DNA of 64,000 nt from Ilyomonas sp963847085 (GTDB taxonomy: Bacteria > Bacteroidota > Bacteroidia > Chitinophagales > Chitinophagaceae). The number at the start of each line of letters is the position of its first letter. The stretch's first letter is position 1. The translations under genes were made by a program, and so were the position numbers. The stretch lies in the NCBI GenBank assembly GCA_963847085.1, contig CAWJYO010000004.1, positions 372,001 to 436,000 on the forward strand. The letters run 5' to 3'. Shown in pieces: positions 37,269 through 46,353 of the stretch. The notes beneath the pieces are model-generated. The model did not search any database and was not told the origin of the DNA. It was given only the letters and a program-made list of their open reading frames with translations.

Positions 37269-39689
37269 ATGAAACCAGTTCTGCCTACCGTTTTGTTTTT
37301 ACTCATAATTTTTATCTCTTTTTCGGTTCCAACATTTGCCCAACCATCCAACGCGTCGCTTCCACAATTGGGCAAAAACGCAGTGAATGAAGTGATTGCC
37401 GCCATGACGCTTGAAGAAAAAGCACACCTTGTAGTGGGCATGGGAATGAACATGTCTGCCATTCCCTCTTCTATGTTGAATGGAAGCAAAGATTCGGGCA
37501 AAAATAAACCTGCACAACCAGCACAAACAAGTGGCCCTGTTATTGGTCAAACCATGAATAAAGTGCCTGGTGTAGCCGGTACAACGTATGCCATTTCTCG
37601 TCTCGGTATTCCTTCGATTGCCGTTGCAGATGGTCCGGCAGGTATACGCATTCAGCCCATCCGCAACAGCGACAGTTCCAAAACCTATTATGCCACTGCT
37701 TTCCCTGTTGCTACCTTGCTGGCATCCACATGGGATACAGCTATGGTAAATAAAGTAGGCGTTGCTTTTGGAAATGAAATTCATGAGTATGGTGTGGATG
37801 TTATTTTAGCTCCTGCACTCAACATTCACCGCAATCCGCTGAACGGCCGCAACTTCGAATATTACTCCGAAGATCCGCTCATTGCTGGTTCTATGACGGC
37901 TGCTATCGTAAATGGAATTCAATCCAACGGCGTAGGCACTTCTATCAAACACTTTGCAGCCAACAACCAGGAAACCGACCGCAATACGGTTGATGTTATC
38001 GTTAGCGAACGCGCTTTGCGCGAATTGTATCTCAGGGGTTTTGAAAAAGCTATTAAACAATCGCAGCCCTGGACGGTGATGAGTTCGTACAATAAAATAA
38101 ACGGCACTTACACTTCAGAAAGCCGCGATTTATTAACCACCATTTTACGCGATGAATGGAAGTTTAAAGGATTGGTAATGACCGATTGGTTTGGCGGAAA
38201 AAATGCTGTTGCACAAATGAATGCAGGCAACGACTTATTGATGCCTGGTACAGGTACTCAAACCAAAGCGATCATAGATGCAGTCAACAACGGACAACTA
38301 ACGATTGCGCAATTGAATAAAAACGTAGAGAATGTATTGAACCTGGTTTTAAAATCACCAACATTTAAAAACTACCATTTTTCTGATCAACCTGACTTAA
38401 AATCGCACGCACAAATTTCACGTGCTGCCGCTGCCGAAGGCATGATATTATTAAAAAATGATGGGGCTGCTTTGCCCCTAACCGGCAGCAAAAAAATCGC
38501 ATTGTTTGGCAATACATCATACAACTTAATTGCTGGCGGCACAGGCAGTGGCGAAGTGAACAAGGCCTATACAATATCATTGCTGCAAGGCTTATCCAAC
38601 GCTGGCTTCAGCACAGATGATAAGCTACGCCAAACCTATGAGCCTTATATAAAAGAGGCAAAAGCAAAACAACCCAGGCCCAAAAGCTTTTTTGCGCAAC
38701 CGCCGCCCATTGCTGAAATGGAAGTGAGCAAAGAGATGCTTGATAAAAAAGCGGCTGAAAGCGACGTTGCTATTGTTACTATTGGCAGAAATGCAGGTGA
38801 AGGCGCTGATAGAAAAGCGGAAGATGATTATTATTTAACCGATGCTGAAAAAACTTTGATAAAGAACGTTGCAGATGCTTTTCATGCCAAAAACAAAAAA
38901 CTGATTGTAGTGTTGAACATTGGTGGTGTAATTGATGTTCCCACCTGGCGCGACAATGCCGATGCTATTTTGCTCGCATGGCAACCGGGCATGGAAGCTG
39001 GCAATGCCATTGCAGACGTAATTAGTGCAAAAACAAACCCGTCAGGCAGGCTGACAACTACGTTTCCAATGAAATATGAAGACGTGCCTTCGGCGAAAAA
39101 TTTCCCTGGAAAAGAATTTCCGGATCAGGCTACGACAGGCAATTTTGGAATGAAGCAAATACCTGCTGAAGTAAGGTATGAAGAAGGTATTTACATTGGC
39201 TATCGCTATTTCAACACTTTCAATGTGAAGCCAGCTTATGAGTTTGGTTATGGCTTATCATACACTGATTTTTCTTTCGATAATTTGAAGTTGAGCAATA
39301 ACAATTTTAATCAATCTATCAAAGCCACTATCAGCGTTACAAATAAAGGCAAAACGGATGGTAAAGAAGTAGTACAATTGTATCTTTCTGCGCCTGCAAA
39401 AGCAATGGATAAGCCATCCGAAGAGCTAAAAGCCTTTGCGAAAACAGGATTGTTACAACCTGGTCAATCGCAAACAATAATATTCACTTTGTATCCTTCC
39501 GACCTGACTTCTTTTGATACAAAAACAACATCCTGGCTGGCAGAGAAAGGAAGTTATAATGTGAAAGTTGGTGCTTCTTCTCTCGACATCAAACAAACTG
39601 CTTCATTCAATTTGGCAAACGATATGGTGGTTGAGAAGGATCATAATGTTTTGCAGCCACAGGCAAACATTGATGAAATGAAAAAGTGA
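37269..39689 (+). CDS. Glycoside hydrolase family 3 (beta-glucosidase-like)
   Basis: Exported retaining glycosidase, 806 residues. Signal peptide (PVLPTVLFLLIIFISFSVPTFAQ), N-terminal GH3 domain with RLGIPSIAVADGPAGIR, SIKHFAANNQETDRN and the nucleophile Asp in GLVMTDWFGG. The C-terminal GH3 domain follows (MILLKNDGAALPLTG, DVAIVTIGRNAGEGADR), then a fibronectin-III-like end domain (VSVTNKGKTDGKEVVQLYL). Likely removes terminal beta-linked glucose or related sugars from oligosaccharides in the periplasm or outside. A hairpin follows at 39,707. It contains an exact 11-mer (39027-39037). Confidence 0.93.
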   Translation: MKPVLPTVLFLLIIFISFSVPTFAQPSNASLPQLGKNAVNEVIAAMTLEEKAHLVVGMGMNMSAIPSSMLNGSKDSGKNKPAQPAQTSGPVIGQTMNKVPGVAGTTYAISRLGIPSIAVADGPAGIRIQPIRNSDSSKTYYATAFPVATLLASTWDTAMVNKVGVAFGNEIHEYGVDVILAPALNIHRNPLNGRNFEYYSEDPLIAGSMTAAIVNGIQSNGVGTSIKHFAANNQETDRNTVDVIVSERALRELYLRGFEKAIKQSQPWTVMSSYNKINGTYTSESRDLLTTILRDEWKFKGLVMTDWFGGKNAVAQMNAGNDLLMPGTGTQTKAIIDAVNNGQLTIAQLNKNVENVLNLVLKSPTFKNYHFSDQPDLKSHAQISRAAAAEGMILLKNDGAALPLTGSKKIALFGNTSYNLIAGGTGSGEVNKAYTISLLQGLSNAGFSTDDKLRQTYEPYIKEAKAKQPRPKSFFAQPPPIAEMEVSKEMLDKKAAESDVAIVTIGRNAGEGADRKAEDDYYLTDAEKTLIKNVADAFHAKNKKLIVVLNIGGVIDVPTWRDNADAILLAWQPGMEAGNAIADVISAKTNPSGRLTTTFPMKYEDVPSAKNFPGKEFPDQATTGNFGMKQIPAEVRYEEGIYIGYRYFNTFNVKPAYEFGYGLSYTDFSFDNLKLSNNNFNQSIKATISVTNKGKTDGKEVVQLYLSAPAKAMDKPSEELKAFAKTGLLQPGQSQTIIFTLYPSDLTSFDTKTTSWLAEKGSYNVKVGASSLDIKQTASFNLANDMVVEKDHNVLQPQANIDEMKK

Positions 39690-39706
39690 TTTTTAAGTAA
39701 AACAAA

Positions 39707-39754
39707 ATGAAACAAAATTTGTCATCCTTTCTAACCTGACAAGTTTTGTTTCAT
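39707..39754 (+). terminator. Long hairpin after the GH3 gene
   Basis: Arms ATGAAACAAAATTTGTC (39707-39723) and GACAAGTTTTGTTTCAT (39738-39754) pair at 16 of 17 positions around a 14-base loop. T-rich descending arm; plausible terminator of the GH3 transcript. No long U-tract follows, so efficiency is uncertain. Confidence 0.55.
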
Positions 39755-39768
39755 AACATTTACAATTC

Positions 39769-40482
39769 ATGAGTGCAACTGTTTACCTTATCCCTTCCCT
39801 TTTAAGCGATGATGAAGAAGCCATCAAAGCCATTCCACAATATGTGTTGGAAGTAATCAAAAATTGCCATGTCTTTTTTGCAGAAAACGAAAAAACAGCA
39901 AGGCGCTATTTTAAAAAGCTGTGGCGCGAAATGGTGATTGATAATTATGAATGGCATACCATCGGTAAAGCGGAGGAAGAGGTAAAATCTGTATTTATAA
40001 ATTCAATTCATCAAAGCAAAACCATTGGCATTGTTAGCGAAGCAGGCTGTCCTTGCATCGCCGATCCAGGGCAATTGCTGGTTGACATTGCGCAGCAGCA
40101 CAAAGCAATAATAAAACCATTGGTCGGCCCGAGTTCAATCTTACTTGCATTAATGGCGAGTGGCATGAACGGGCAGCAGTTTTGTTTTAATGGTTATTTG
40201 CCCATTGAATCGGGTGAAAGAAAGAAGAAAATAAAAGCGTTGGAAGAAGAATCAAAACTTGAGAATAGAACACAAATTTTTATTGAAACGCCTTATCGCA
40301 ACAATGCCTTATTATCGGATATTTTAGCGGGTTGCCATCCCCAAACCAAACTTTGTATTGCCAAAGATTTAACCAATAAAAGCCAACGCATTCTCACACA
40401 AACGGTTCAACAATGGAAAGAACAACCATTGCCGCAATTGCATAAGATTCCGGTTATTTTTTTGTTGTATGCAGGCAGATGA
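39769..40482 (+). CDS. RsmI-like SAM-dependent methyltransferase (tetrapyrrole methylase fold)
   Basis: 237-residue methyltransferase with the tetrapyrrole-methylase fold: VYLIPSLLSDD, TIGIVSEAGCPCIADPGQLL (RsmI's SDAGxPxxSDPG motif), PLVGPSSILLALMASGM, FIETPYRNNALL and TKLCIAKDLTNKSQRI. RsmI methylates the 2'-O of C1402 of 16S rRNA. This shorter, divergent form is a Bacteroidota paralogue whose target is not settled, so I do not give the symbol. It follows the GH3 gene after a hairpin. Confidence 0.85.
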   Translation: MSATVYLIPSLLSDDEEAIKAIPQYVLEVIKNCHVFFAENEKTARRYFKKLWREMVIDNYEWHTIGKAEEEVKSVFINSIHQSKTIGIVSEAGCPCIADPGQLLVDIAQQHKAIIKPLVGPSSILLALMASGMNGQQFCFNGYLPIESGERKKKIKALEEESKLENRTQIFIETPYRNNALLSDILAGCHPQTKLCIAKDLTNKSQRILTQTVQQWKEQPLPQLHKIPVIFLLYAGR

Positions 40483-40686
40483 GAATAAGGATTATTCATA
40501 TAAACATGCTGCAACTTTTTTAAACAAAAACAAACCAATCGGAGTACGCAAACCGTACTTATAAAGTGAACGTTTGTTAGCAGGAATGTAAATTTTTAAT
40601 GCCTTTTTAAAGAAATTAATCGCATTATAATGTTTGCAGTCTCACTGTTGTTATAATTTTATTGCATCAAAACTAAAAGCAACGGT

Positions 40687-40986
40687 ATGAAAAAGTTTAT
40701 TGTAACATTCGAGTATAAGGGGTTTGTTTTTACCGCAAAAGTGTTTATCAAAAAGCAAAACAACGCGATTATTTATTCCACTCAACTCTTTGAAGACTGC
40801 CTTGGTTATATGTTTGAAAACAAAGAACTCGTCTTTACAAAGGAAGGCAATGGCTACAAACTGATCTTGTTGTCTGCTGCAACGAAAAATGAAAAACAAA
40901 CATTCCTGGCGCTTGACTGGCACATCAAAAATGAATATGTTGATAAAGAAAATTCACTCCACATCAACACCTTCAGCATGTCATGA
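40687..40986 (+). CDS. Hypothetical protein
   Basis: 99-residue soluble, beta-rich protein beginning MKKFIVTFEYKGFVFTAKVF and ending LHINTFSMS. No family recognised. An AT-rich 204-base gap precedes it, containing TAATTTTA about 40 bases upstream, a weak -7-like box. It contains a near copy of the 11-mer (read as FVFTAK). Supported by its start context and lack of competing frames only. Confidence 0.5.
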   Translation: MKKFIVTFEYKGFVFTAKVFIKKQNNAIIYSTQLFEDCLGYMFENKELVFTKEGNGYKLILLSAATKNEKQTFLALDWHIKNEYVDKENSLHINTFSMS

Positions 40987-41033
40987 ATTTTTTAAAATAA
41001 ATATGAATTTTATCGTTAAAAGCAGCTAATAGA

Positions 41034-41065
41034 TTTGCTTAAAAACTTAGGATTTTTTACCTTTA
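41034..41065 (+). promoter_or_regulatory. Promoter of a 180-base stand-alone unit
   Basis: TTTG (41034-41037) and TACCTTTA (41058-41065), 20 bases apart, match the Bacteroidota -33/-7 promoter in 11 of 12 positions. Transcription would begin near 41,072 and meet the terminator at 41,183-41,215, giving a transcript of about 145 nucleotides. Confidence 0.6.
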
Positions 41066-41092
41066 TGCTTCATCAAAGAAAAGGAGGTATTC

Positions 41093-41140
41093 ATGCAATC
41101 TACAGATAGTTCATGGACGCCTGCGGTTAGTATCGCCTAA
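41093..41140 (+). CDS. 15-codon ORF with perfect Shine-Dalgarno sequence
   Basis: Encodes MQSTDSSWTPAVSIA. It is preceded by AAGGAGGT (41081-41088), with GGAGG five bases from the ATG, a textbook ribosome-binding site. Bacteroidota genes rarely use such sites, because ribosomal proteins including bS21 cover the 16S anti-Shine-Dalgarno; the known exceptions are regulatory. The unit has its own promoter and terminator and no gene downstream on this strand. The stop region folds into a hairpin (GGTTAG 41125-41130 / CTAACC 41137-41142), followed by TCCCGA/TCGGGA (41166-41181). The product may be a tiny protein, or the RNA may be the functional molecule. I do not recognise it. Confidence 0.55.
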   Translation: MQSTDSSWTPAVSIA

Positions 41141-41182
41141 CCGGGCTTCTCCAAAAAATAATCTGTCCCGATAGGTCGGGAT

Positions 41183-41215
41183 AAGCCACTACACCAAAAA
41201 TGTAGTGGCTTTTTT
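41183..41215 (+). terminator. Terminator of the 15-codon unit
   Basis: AAGCCACTACA (41183-41193) pairs with TGTAGTGGCTT (41201-41211) around CCAAAAA, followed by a T-run to 41215. It acts on the plus strand. Its tail overlaps the last codon of the GSCFA gene on the other strand. Confidence 0.88.
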
Positions 41216-42212
41216 ATGTTGTAAAATAACGCAGTTCTTCGCTCCAATCAAGATAAGGATGTTGTTGTTGTAAGGCTTGCACTTTGCCTGCATACGAAGC
41301 CAAAAAATGTTTATGTTGTTGTGAAGCCGCGTTAAAAGGTTTGTGGTTTTTTGCAATCGTAATTTTCCTGATTTCTTCGGATAATCCTCTTGCAGTTGCA
41401 TCAACACAAGATTCAAAAAAATGTTCCAAAACAAACTGAGTTGCAGGATAGTTAGGATGCGCCATATCAATATCGTAAAAGCGATAGTCGCGCAGCACAT
41501 CAATTACTAATTCATAAGCAGGAAAATAATGCAGCCTGCTAAACTTGTTTACCAAATGATGCACGGCTTCCAATAAACGCGCTTTGCTTCTGTTGTTTTC
41601 AATCACGCCATCACGCAGGTGCCGAACCGGACTAATGGTGAAAATGATATTTAATTTTGGATTGAAATGAAACAAACGAAATAGCGTTCCATCCAAAGCC
41701 GTAACCGTTTCTTCAATGGTGCAAAGATGTTTGTTGAATAGTTTTTGAGGTGCTTTGTGACAGTTAGCAACATACTTATTTGCGTAAGCATTGATGCTCT
41801 CATCTGTGTAAGAAAACCGATAAGCAAACGATGAACCCAATGTAATGATAAGCCAATCGGTTTCTTTTAAAAAATGATGCGCTTCATGTTGTGAAGCATT
41901 TATTTTTAGTAGAACTTCTTCTCTGTTTGGATGCGAAAATCGGCTATGATGCTGCCAACTGTGCCAGGCTTCATTCAGGCAAAATAAATCATCAGTAATG
42001 TATTGTTTGTTATCAATATAGCTAATCAAACTTCTGCAAACACTAAGCGGATCAAACAAAATTCCATTCGGGTTTTGTAATGTTTTGAATTTTACGTTGG
42101 AGAGATAATTGCCAATGTGTTCTGTAAAGCAGGAACCAATCAACAATATCTTATCGTTATAATTAACCTGAGGTTCAAGACGTTGAATTTGTATCGGAAT
42201 CTGAAACTGCAT
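41214..42212 (-). CDS. GSCFA family protein
   Basis: 332-residue protein named for its GSCFTEHIG motif (residues 26-34; here LLIGSCFTEHIGNYL), which resembles the catalytic Gly-Ser block of SGNH-type esterases. ITLGSSFAYRF and FTISPVRHLRDG are further family motifs, and IDMAHPNYPATQFV gives the Asp-x-x-His end of the triad. Function is not established; an acyl hydrolase role is an inference. It starts directly after the HMG-CoA lyase stop codon (TAAATG), so the three-gene set with rlmB is a tight operon. Confidence 0.88.
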   Translation of the reverse strand: MQFQIPIQIQRLEPQVNYNDKILLIGSCFTEHIGNYLSNVKFKTLQNPNGILFDPLSVCRSLISYIDNKQYITDDLFCLNEAWHSWQHHSRFSHPNREEVLLKINASQHEAHHFLKETDWLIITLGSSFAYRFSYTDESINAYANKYVANCHKAPQKLFNKHLCTIEETVTALDGTLFRLFHFNPKLNIIFTISPVRHLRDGVIENNRSKARLLEAVHHLVNKFSRLHYFPAYELVIDVLRDYRFYDIDMAHPNYPATQFVLEHFFESCVDATARGLSEEIRKITIAKNHKPFNAASQQHKHFLASYAGKVQALQQQHPYLDWSEELRYFTT

Positions 42213-43103
42213 TTACACAAAAATTTCGTTCGCTATGGCAATGCTTTTGTTCAGTTCAGCATGATTGATATGGGTATAAAAATCGAGTCTTTCCAAATAA
42301 TCAATCATCAGTTCTGTAGGCATATTTCCTACCAAATCATTGCCTGCCATCGGGCAGCCACCAATGCCTTTGATGGCGCCATCAAAACGCCTGCAACCTG
42401 CATCCAGTGCGGCTTGCAGCTTTTCTTCATAATTCTTTTGCGTGGTGTGCAAATGTGCACCGAAAGTAATATTGGGATGGCGAGGAATTAAGGTTGAAAA
42501 TGCAATATTAATTTGCTCCGGTGTTGCCACGCCAACGGTATCGGATAAAGAAATGATTCTGATGTTTTTTTCGGCCATTACATGCGCAAAGTGTAGCAAC
42601 ACATCTTCATTATAATCGTCACCATAAGGATTGCCAAAGCCCATGCTTAAATAAATAACAAGCTGCTTGTTTTGTTTTGTACAAATTTCCTGTATCGCAT
42701 CAACGGTTTGCAAGCTTTCTTCAATGGTAGAATTTGTATTGCGCAATTGAAAAGTGGGAGAGATGGAAAACGGAAAACCGATGTAACTGATTTCATCAAA
42801 CACTACTGCTTCTTCTGCACCACGAAGGTTGGCAACGATGGAAAGCAATTGGGTGCTTGTTTCCTCTATTTTGAGGCTTGACAAAACTTCTTTTGTATCC
42901 TTCATTTGCGGTATAGCTTTGGGCGAAACAAAGCTTCCAAAATCAATGGTATGAAACCCAACTTTCAGCAGTTGGTTAATGTAATCTGCTTTTGTTTTTG
43001 TATCAATAAAATGAGGCCAGCCTTGCATCGCATCGCGCGGGCATTCCACTAACTGTAAGGCTTTATAATTATTCTTTGATGAAAGGTTTTCCATTTTGAA
43101 CAT
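42213..43103 (-). CDS. Hydroxymethylglutaryl-CoA lyase
   Basis: TIM-barrel lyase that cleaves 3-hydroxy-3-methylglutaryl-CoA to acetyl-CoA and acetoacetate, last step of leucine degradation. 296 residues. LVECPRDAMQGW is the N-terminal catalytic motif (Arg-Asp), FGSFVSPKAIPQM follows, then LSDTVGVATPEQI, FGAHLHTTQKN (metal His-x-His), and FDGAIKGIGGCPMAGNDLVGNMPTE with the conserved active-site Cys. The start MFKMEN overlaps rlmB by 35 bases; MENLSS three codons later is an alternative. Confidence 0.9.
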   Translation of the reverse strand: MFKMENLSSKNNYKALQLVECPRDAMQGWPHFIDTKTKADYINQLLKVGFHTIDFGSFVSPKAIPQMKDTKEVLSSLKIEETSTQLLSIVANLRGAEEAVVFDEISYIGFPFSISPTFQLRNTNSTIEESLQTVDAIQEICTKQNKQLVIYLSMGFGNPYGDDYNEDVLLHFAHVMAEKNIRIISLSDTVGVATPEQINIAFSTLIPRHPNITFGAHLHTTQKNYEEKLQAALDAGCRRFDGAIKGIGGCPMAGNDLVGNMPTELMIDYLERLDFYTHINHAELNKSIAIANEIFV

Positions 43104-43872
43104 CTCTTTGTTTCATCGCTTCATATAAAATAATTCCTGCTGCAACCGATACATTAAACGAATCGAAATTACTTGTCATCGGTATCGAAAACTGCTTATC
43201 AGCTACGTCAGATAAATTTCTTCCCACACCTTTTTCTTCATTACCCATTACAAAACAACAGGGAACTGTCGCATCCAGTTCGTATAGTTTTTGTTTTGCC
43301 TTCATTTCGCTTGTAAAAACAGCAATGCCATTCAAATGCAGTGTCTCTACAGCTTTCAGCAGATTGCTCACCCTGCAGATTTGTAATTTTTCCAAAGCTC
43401 CTGCACTGCTTTTGATTGCTTCTTCGTTCAATGCGCCAACGCCTTTTTCGGCAATAATCAGGGCCTGCGCACCACAACACACAGCGCTTCTTGCAATGGC
43501 TCCAATATTGCGCACATCGGTAACGCCATCTAACATTAAAAACAAAGGTGTTTCGCCGTTTGTATTCACCCAATCAATCACCTGTTGCAAATCCTGATAT
43601 TGTACACTTGCTTTTAATGCAACCACACCCTGATGTTGAATGTTGGTTGTAGTATTTAGTTTTTCTATCGGAACAAATTGAATGGGAACATTGTTTGTTT
43701 TTGCCAATAATCTTATCTCATTGACGGCTTCACCGGTTGCATTTTTAAACAATAAAATTTTATCTATTAATTGATTCGCACGCAACGCTTCTATCACCGG
43801 ATTGCGACCTGCAATGATGTTTTTTTTAGATTGATAATAAGGACTTTTTTGAAATGGTTCTTTTTTTTGCAT
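43069..43872 (-). CDS. rlmB: 23S rRNA 2'-O-methyltransferase, RlmB type
   Basis: SpoU-family knotted methyltransferase, 267 residues, methylating G2251-equivalent of 23S rRNA. N-terminal substrate domain (IIAGRNPVIEALRANQLIDKIL), then the SPOUT domain with LMLDGVTDVRNIGAIARSA, VMGNEEKGVGRN and FDSFNVSVAAGIILYEAM, the three SpoU motifs that form the knot and SAM site. First gene of an operon with HMG-CoA lyase and the GSCFA gene. It holds an exact 11-mer (43694-43704), read as AKTN. Confidence 0.92.
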   Translation of the reverse strand: MQKKEPFQKSPYYQSKKNIIAGRNPVIEALRANQLIDKILLFKNATGEAVNEIRLLAKTNNVPIQFVPIEKLNTTTNIQHQGVVALKASVQYQDLQQVIDWVNTNGETPLFLMLDGVTDVRNIGAIARSAVCCGAQALIIAEKGVGALNEEAIKSSAGALEKLQICRVSNLLKAVETLHLNGIAVFTSEMKAKQKLYELDATVPCCFVMGNEEKGVGRNLSDVADKQFSIPMTSNFDSFNVSVAAGIILYEAMKQRDVQNGKPFIKE

Positions 43873-43923
43873 CTTATCTTTTTACAACTATGGCTACAAC
43901 GATTTTGTAACAAAATAAAACAA

Positions 43924-43953
43924 AAAAGTCCTGCTGTTGTAAGCAGGACTTTT
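43924..43953 (-). terminator. Terminator of the T9SS-protein gene
   Basis: Stem of 12 bp: AAAAGTCCTGCT (43924-43935) with AGCAGGACTTTT (43942-43953). On the minus strand it is followed by a T-rich stretch (TTTTGTTTTATTTTG), so it stops transcription from the sorting-domain protein gene before rlmB. Confidence 0.85.
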
Positions 43954-44075
43954 AAAATATTGTTTTCTATAAAATCTGAAAGATTTTTACATTGATTACA
44001 TACGAAATAATGATGTTTGGTTTTGCCTGTTTTTTCAATCAGTAAAATCAGAATAATCGCATAAAATCCTGGTCT

Positions 44076-45320
44076 TTATTCAACTACAACATTGCCTGTA
44101 AACACTTTGTTATTGCTCATGTTCAATACATGTACAACATACATTCCGGCTGTGGTTGAAGCGGGCAACTGAATGGTTTGAGAGCTGCTGTTCGCATCTA
44201 ATTCAACCGTTTTCAAAGCAATTCGTTTTCCACTTACATCTACTACCTCCAATGCATGTTTGCCTTGCAATGATCCATTGAAATACAAATTGATTATTTT
44301 GTTTTTAACCGGATTTGGGTACACGTTTACAAGCTCATCGCTCTTAACAATAACAACAGGATTATTTTTTTGATTCGATGATTTATCAGTAACCAACAAA
44401 TTGCTATTGGCAAAATCAGAGGCGTTGTAAAAATTGTCGGATGCCGCAACAGGCGTAGCTTTCAGCGTTTTTATATCTACGCTAAAATATTGGCTCATAT
44501 CAGTTGAACTGGCAACTGTTACATCGCCTTCTTTGTTTACAGCAGCAGCGTTAATGCTAAAGCCTTTCGGCAAGTTTTGAACCGTTCCAAGAAATTGAGC
44601 TTCTTTGGTTGCCGGATTAATAACAAATACATGACCAGCCACCGTAAACAGGTACAAGCTGCCCGCATCATCCGCCACCAAATCGCCGCCCCAACTGGCA
44701 GGTTGTGTATGTATACTAATGGCATTATTCGCTTTGTCAACAAGAGAGCCTAAATCGGTAATGGTAAGATTTTTACCTGTAGTAAATTGAATGAAGTGGT
44801 TACCGTTATTTGTGATTGCATAACCGTTGCCATCGGCACCAAATACCATTCGCGTAATGTTGTCTGCTTCACCGGGAGCAGAAGTAAATGGCTTTAGTTT
44901 TTGAGCTGTAACATGATAGATTTTCAAGTCTTTTTTGGTAACATCAATGTACTGCAAATCATTACCGAAAAGAGTAGTAAAATACAAACGTTTTTGTTTT
45001 GCATCATAAGCCGTAGCAGCAGCTAATGATGGCGGCTGGCATGTGCAGGCTGATGGATTTTCTTTTGTGGCAATTGTTGGATCATAAGCGATTTCTTTAC
45101 CGGTTGCAGCATCAATTTGCGCAGGCTTTTGCAAAGCTGGCAGATAGATGTTTCTTACCAATGCGCCGGTTGTTAAGTCAATTTCACGGATAACAGACCA
45201 GTTCACGCTGCCTTTGGTTTCGCCGGTAATGGCAAACGCGGTTGATGTTTGCGCCTGTGCAGTTTGAAGCAATGACATCAATGCAGAAATGGAAAAAAGA
45301 GAGAGTAGAGTTTTTTTCAT
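44076..45320 (-). CDS. T9SS type A sorting domain-containing protein
   Basis: 414-residue secreted protein: signal peptide (MKKTLLSLFSISALMSLLQTAQA), a body of repeated beta segments that could form a propeller (TTGALVRNIYLP, DAKQKRLYFTTLFGNDLQYID, DDAGSLYLFTVAGHVFVI), and a C-terminal type IX sorting domain (VNVYPNPVKNKIINLYF ... GMYVVHVLNMSNNKVFTGNVVVE). The sorting signal sends it across the outer membrane via the gliding-linked type IX system. Function of the body is unknown. It ends before a clear terminator. Confidence 0.88.
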   Translation of the reverse strand: MKKTLLSLFSISALMSLLQTAQAQTSTAFAITGETKGSVNWSVIREIDLTTGALVRNIYLPALQKPAQIDAATGKEIAYDPTIATKENPSACTCQPPSLAAATAYDAKQKRLYFTTLFGNDLQYIDVTKKDLKIYHVTAQKLKPFTSAPGEADNITRMVFGADGNGYAITNNGNHFIQFTTGKNLTITDLGSLVDKANNAISIHTQPASWGGDLVADDAGSLYLFTVAGHVFVINPATKEAQFLGTVQNLPKGFSINAAAVNKEGDVTVASSTDMSQYFSVDIKTLKATPVAASDNFYNASDFANSNLLVTDKSSNQKNNPVVIVKSDELVNVYPNPVKNKIINLYFNGSLQGKHALEVVDVSGKRIALKTVELDANSSSQTIQLPASTTAGMYVVHVLNMSNNKVFTGNVVVE

Positions 45321-45408
45321 AAACAGGATGATTTGAGAGGCAAGTTAGCGCAATTTTTCAACCTTAAAAAAAGATTAAAAATTAAATTTTCGACTCAAAA
45401 TGATTGAA

Positions 45409-46224
45409 TTAAATACCTGCGTTTACTGCTTTTGCAACGCTTCCGTGCTTTACTAACAATTGCTTGGCTCGTTCATAATCGTTCCAATGCAATTGTTGCA
45501 TTACCATACGGGTGCCACGGTCGAGGAGTTTTTCATTGGTGAGTTGCATGTTTACCATTTGGTTATCTTTTACTCTGCCCAACTGAATCATTACGGTTGT
45601 AGAAATCATGTTTAGAATCATCTTTTGTGCGGTGCCGCTTTTCATGCGTGTGCTACCCGTTACGAATTCGGGTCCAACAACAGCTTCCACCGGATATTGT
45701 GCGAGCAAAGATAGCGGGCTTCCGGCATTACACGTAATGCCGCCCGTTATAATTTTGTTTTCGTTACATTTTTTTACAGCACCCAAAACGTAAGGCGTTG
45801 TGCCGCTTGCCGCAATGCCAATCACCACGTCATTCTCACCAATCCCTTTGTGCTGCAAATCAAGCCAGCCTTGCGTTTCACTGTCTTCCGCTCTGTCAAC
45901 CGCTTCTGTAATGGCAAGTGTGCCGCCGGCAATGACGCCTGTTACCAAATTTTGCGGAACGCCATACGTTGGCGGACATTCGCTTGCATCCAGAACGCCG
46001 GTTCTGCCACTCGCACCTGCGCCAATGTAAAACAGTTTTCCACCGGCCAGCATTCTGTCGGCAGTAGCTTCTATCAACTTTATAATTTGTGGTAAAGCGG
46101 CTTCAACAGCTATGGCTACTTTTTTATCTTCTTCATTAATGTGCGTTACAATTTCTGCAATACTCATCTTTTCCAAATGCCGGTAAAGGGAAGGTTGCTC
46201 AGTGGTTTTTGTAAACTTGTTCAT
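45409..46224 (-). CDS. murQ: N-acetylmuramic acid 6-phosphate etherase
   Basis: Cytoplasmic SIS-fold enzyme that cleaves the lactyl ether of MurNAc-6-phosphate, giving GlcNAc-6-phosphate for cell-wall recycling. 271 residues. The sugar-phosphate SIS motifs FYIGAGASGRTGVLDASECPP and DVVIGIAASGTTPYVLGA, and EFVTGSTRMKSGTAQKMILNM, are diagnostic of MurQ. The ATG at MNKFTKTTEQ was chosen as homologues begin there. It lies 129 bases after a sugar kinase gene on the same strand, which probably makes the MurNAc-6-phosphate or GlcNAc-6-phosphate substrate. Confidence 0.95.
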   Translation of the reverse strand: MNKFTKTTEQPSLYRHLEKMSIAEIVTHINEEDKKVAIAVEAALPQIIKLIEATADRMLAGGKLFYIGAGASGRTGVLDASECPPTYGVPQNLVTGVIAGGTLAITEAVDRAEDSETQGWLDLQHKGIGENDVVIGIAASGTTPYVLGAVKKCNENKIITGGITCNAGSPLSLLAQYPVEAVVGPEFVTGSTRMKSGTAQKMILNMISTTVMIQLGRVKDNQMVNMQLTNEKLLDRGTRMVMQQLHWNDYERAKQLLVKHGSVAKAVNAGI

Positions 46225-46353
46225 TCTAAAAGATCGTTCATTTGTATGTTGAAATTGCAAAATTGTATTTTTCAAATCATTCTCGCGCTGATAACTTAGG
46301 CTGATTAAAAATATTATCATCAAAAACAATACGCATTATCTGTTTAAGGTGAA

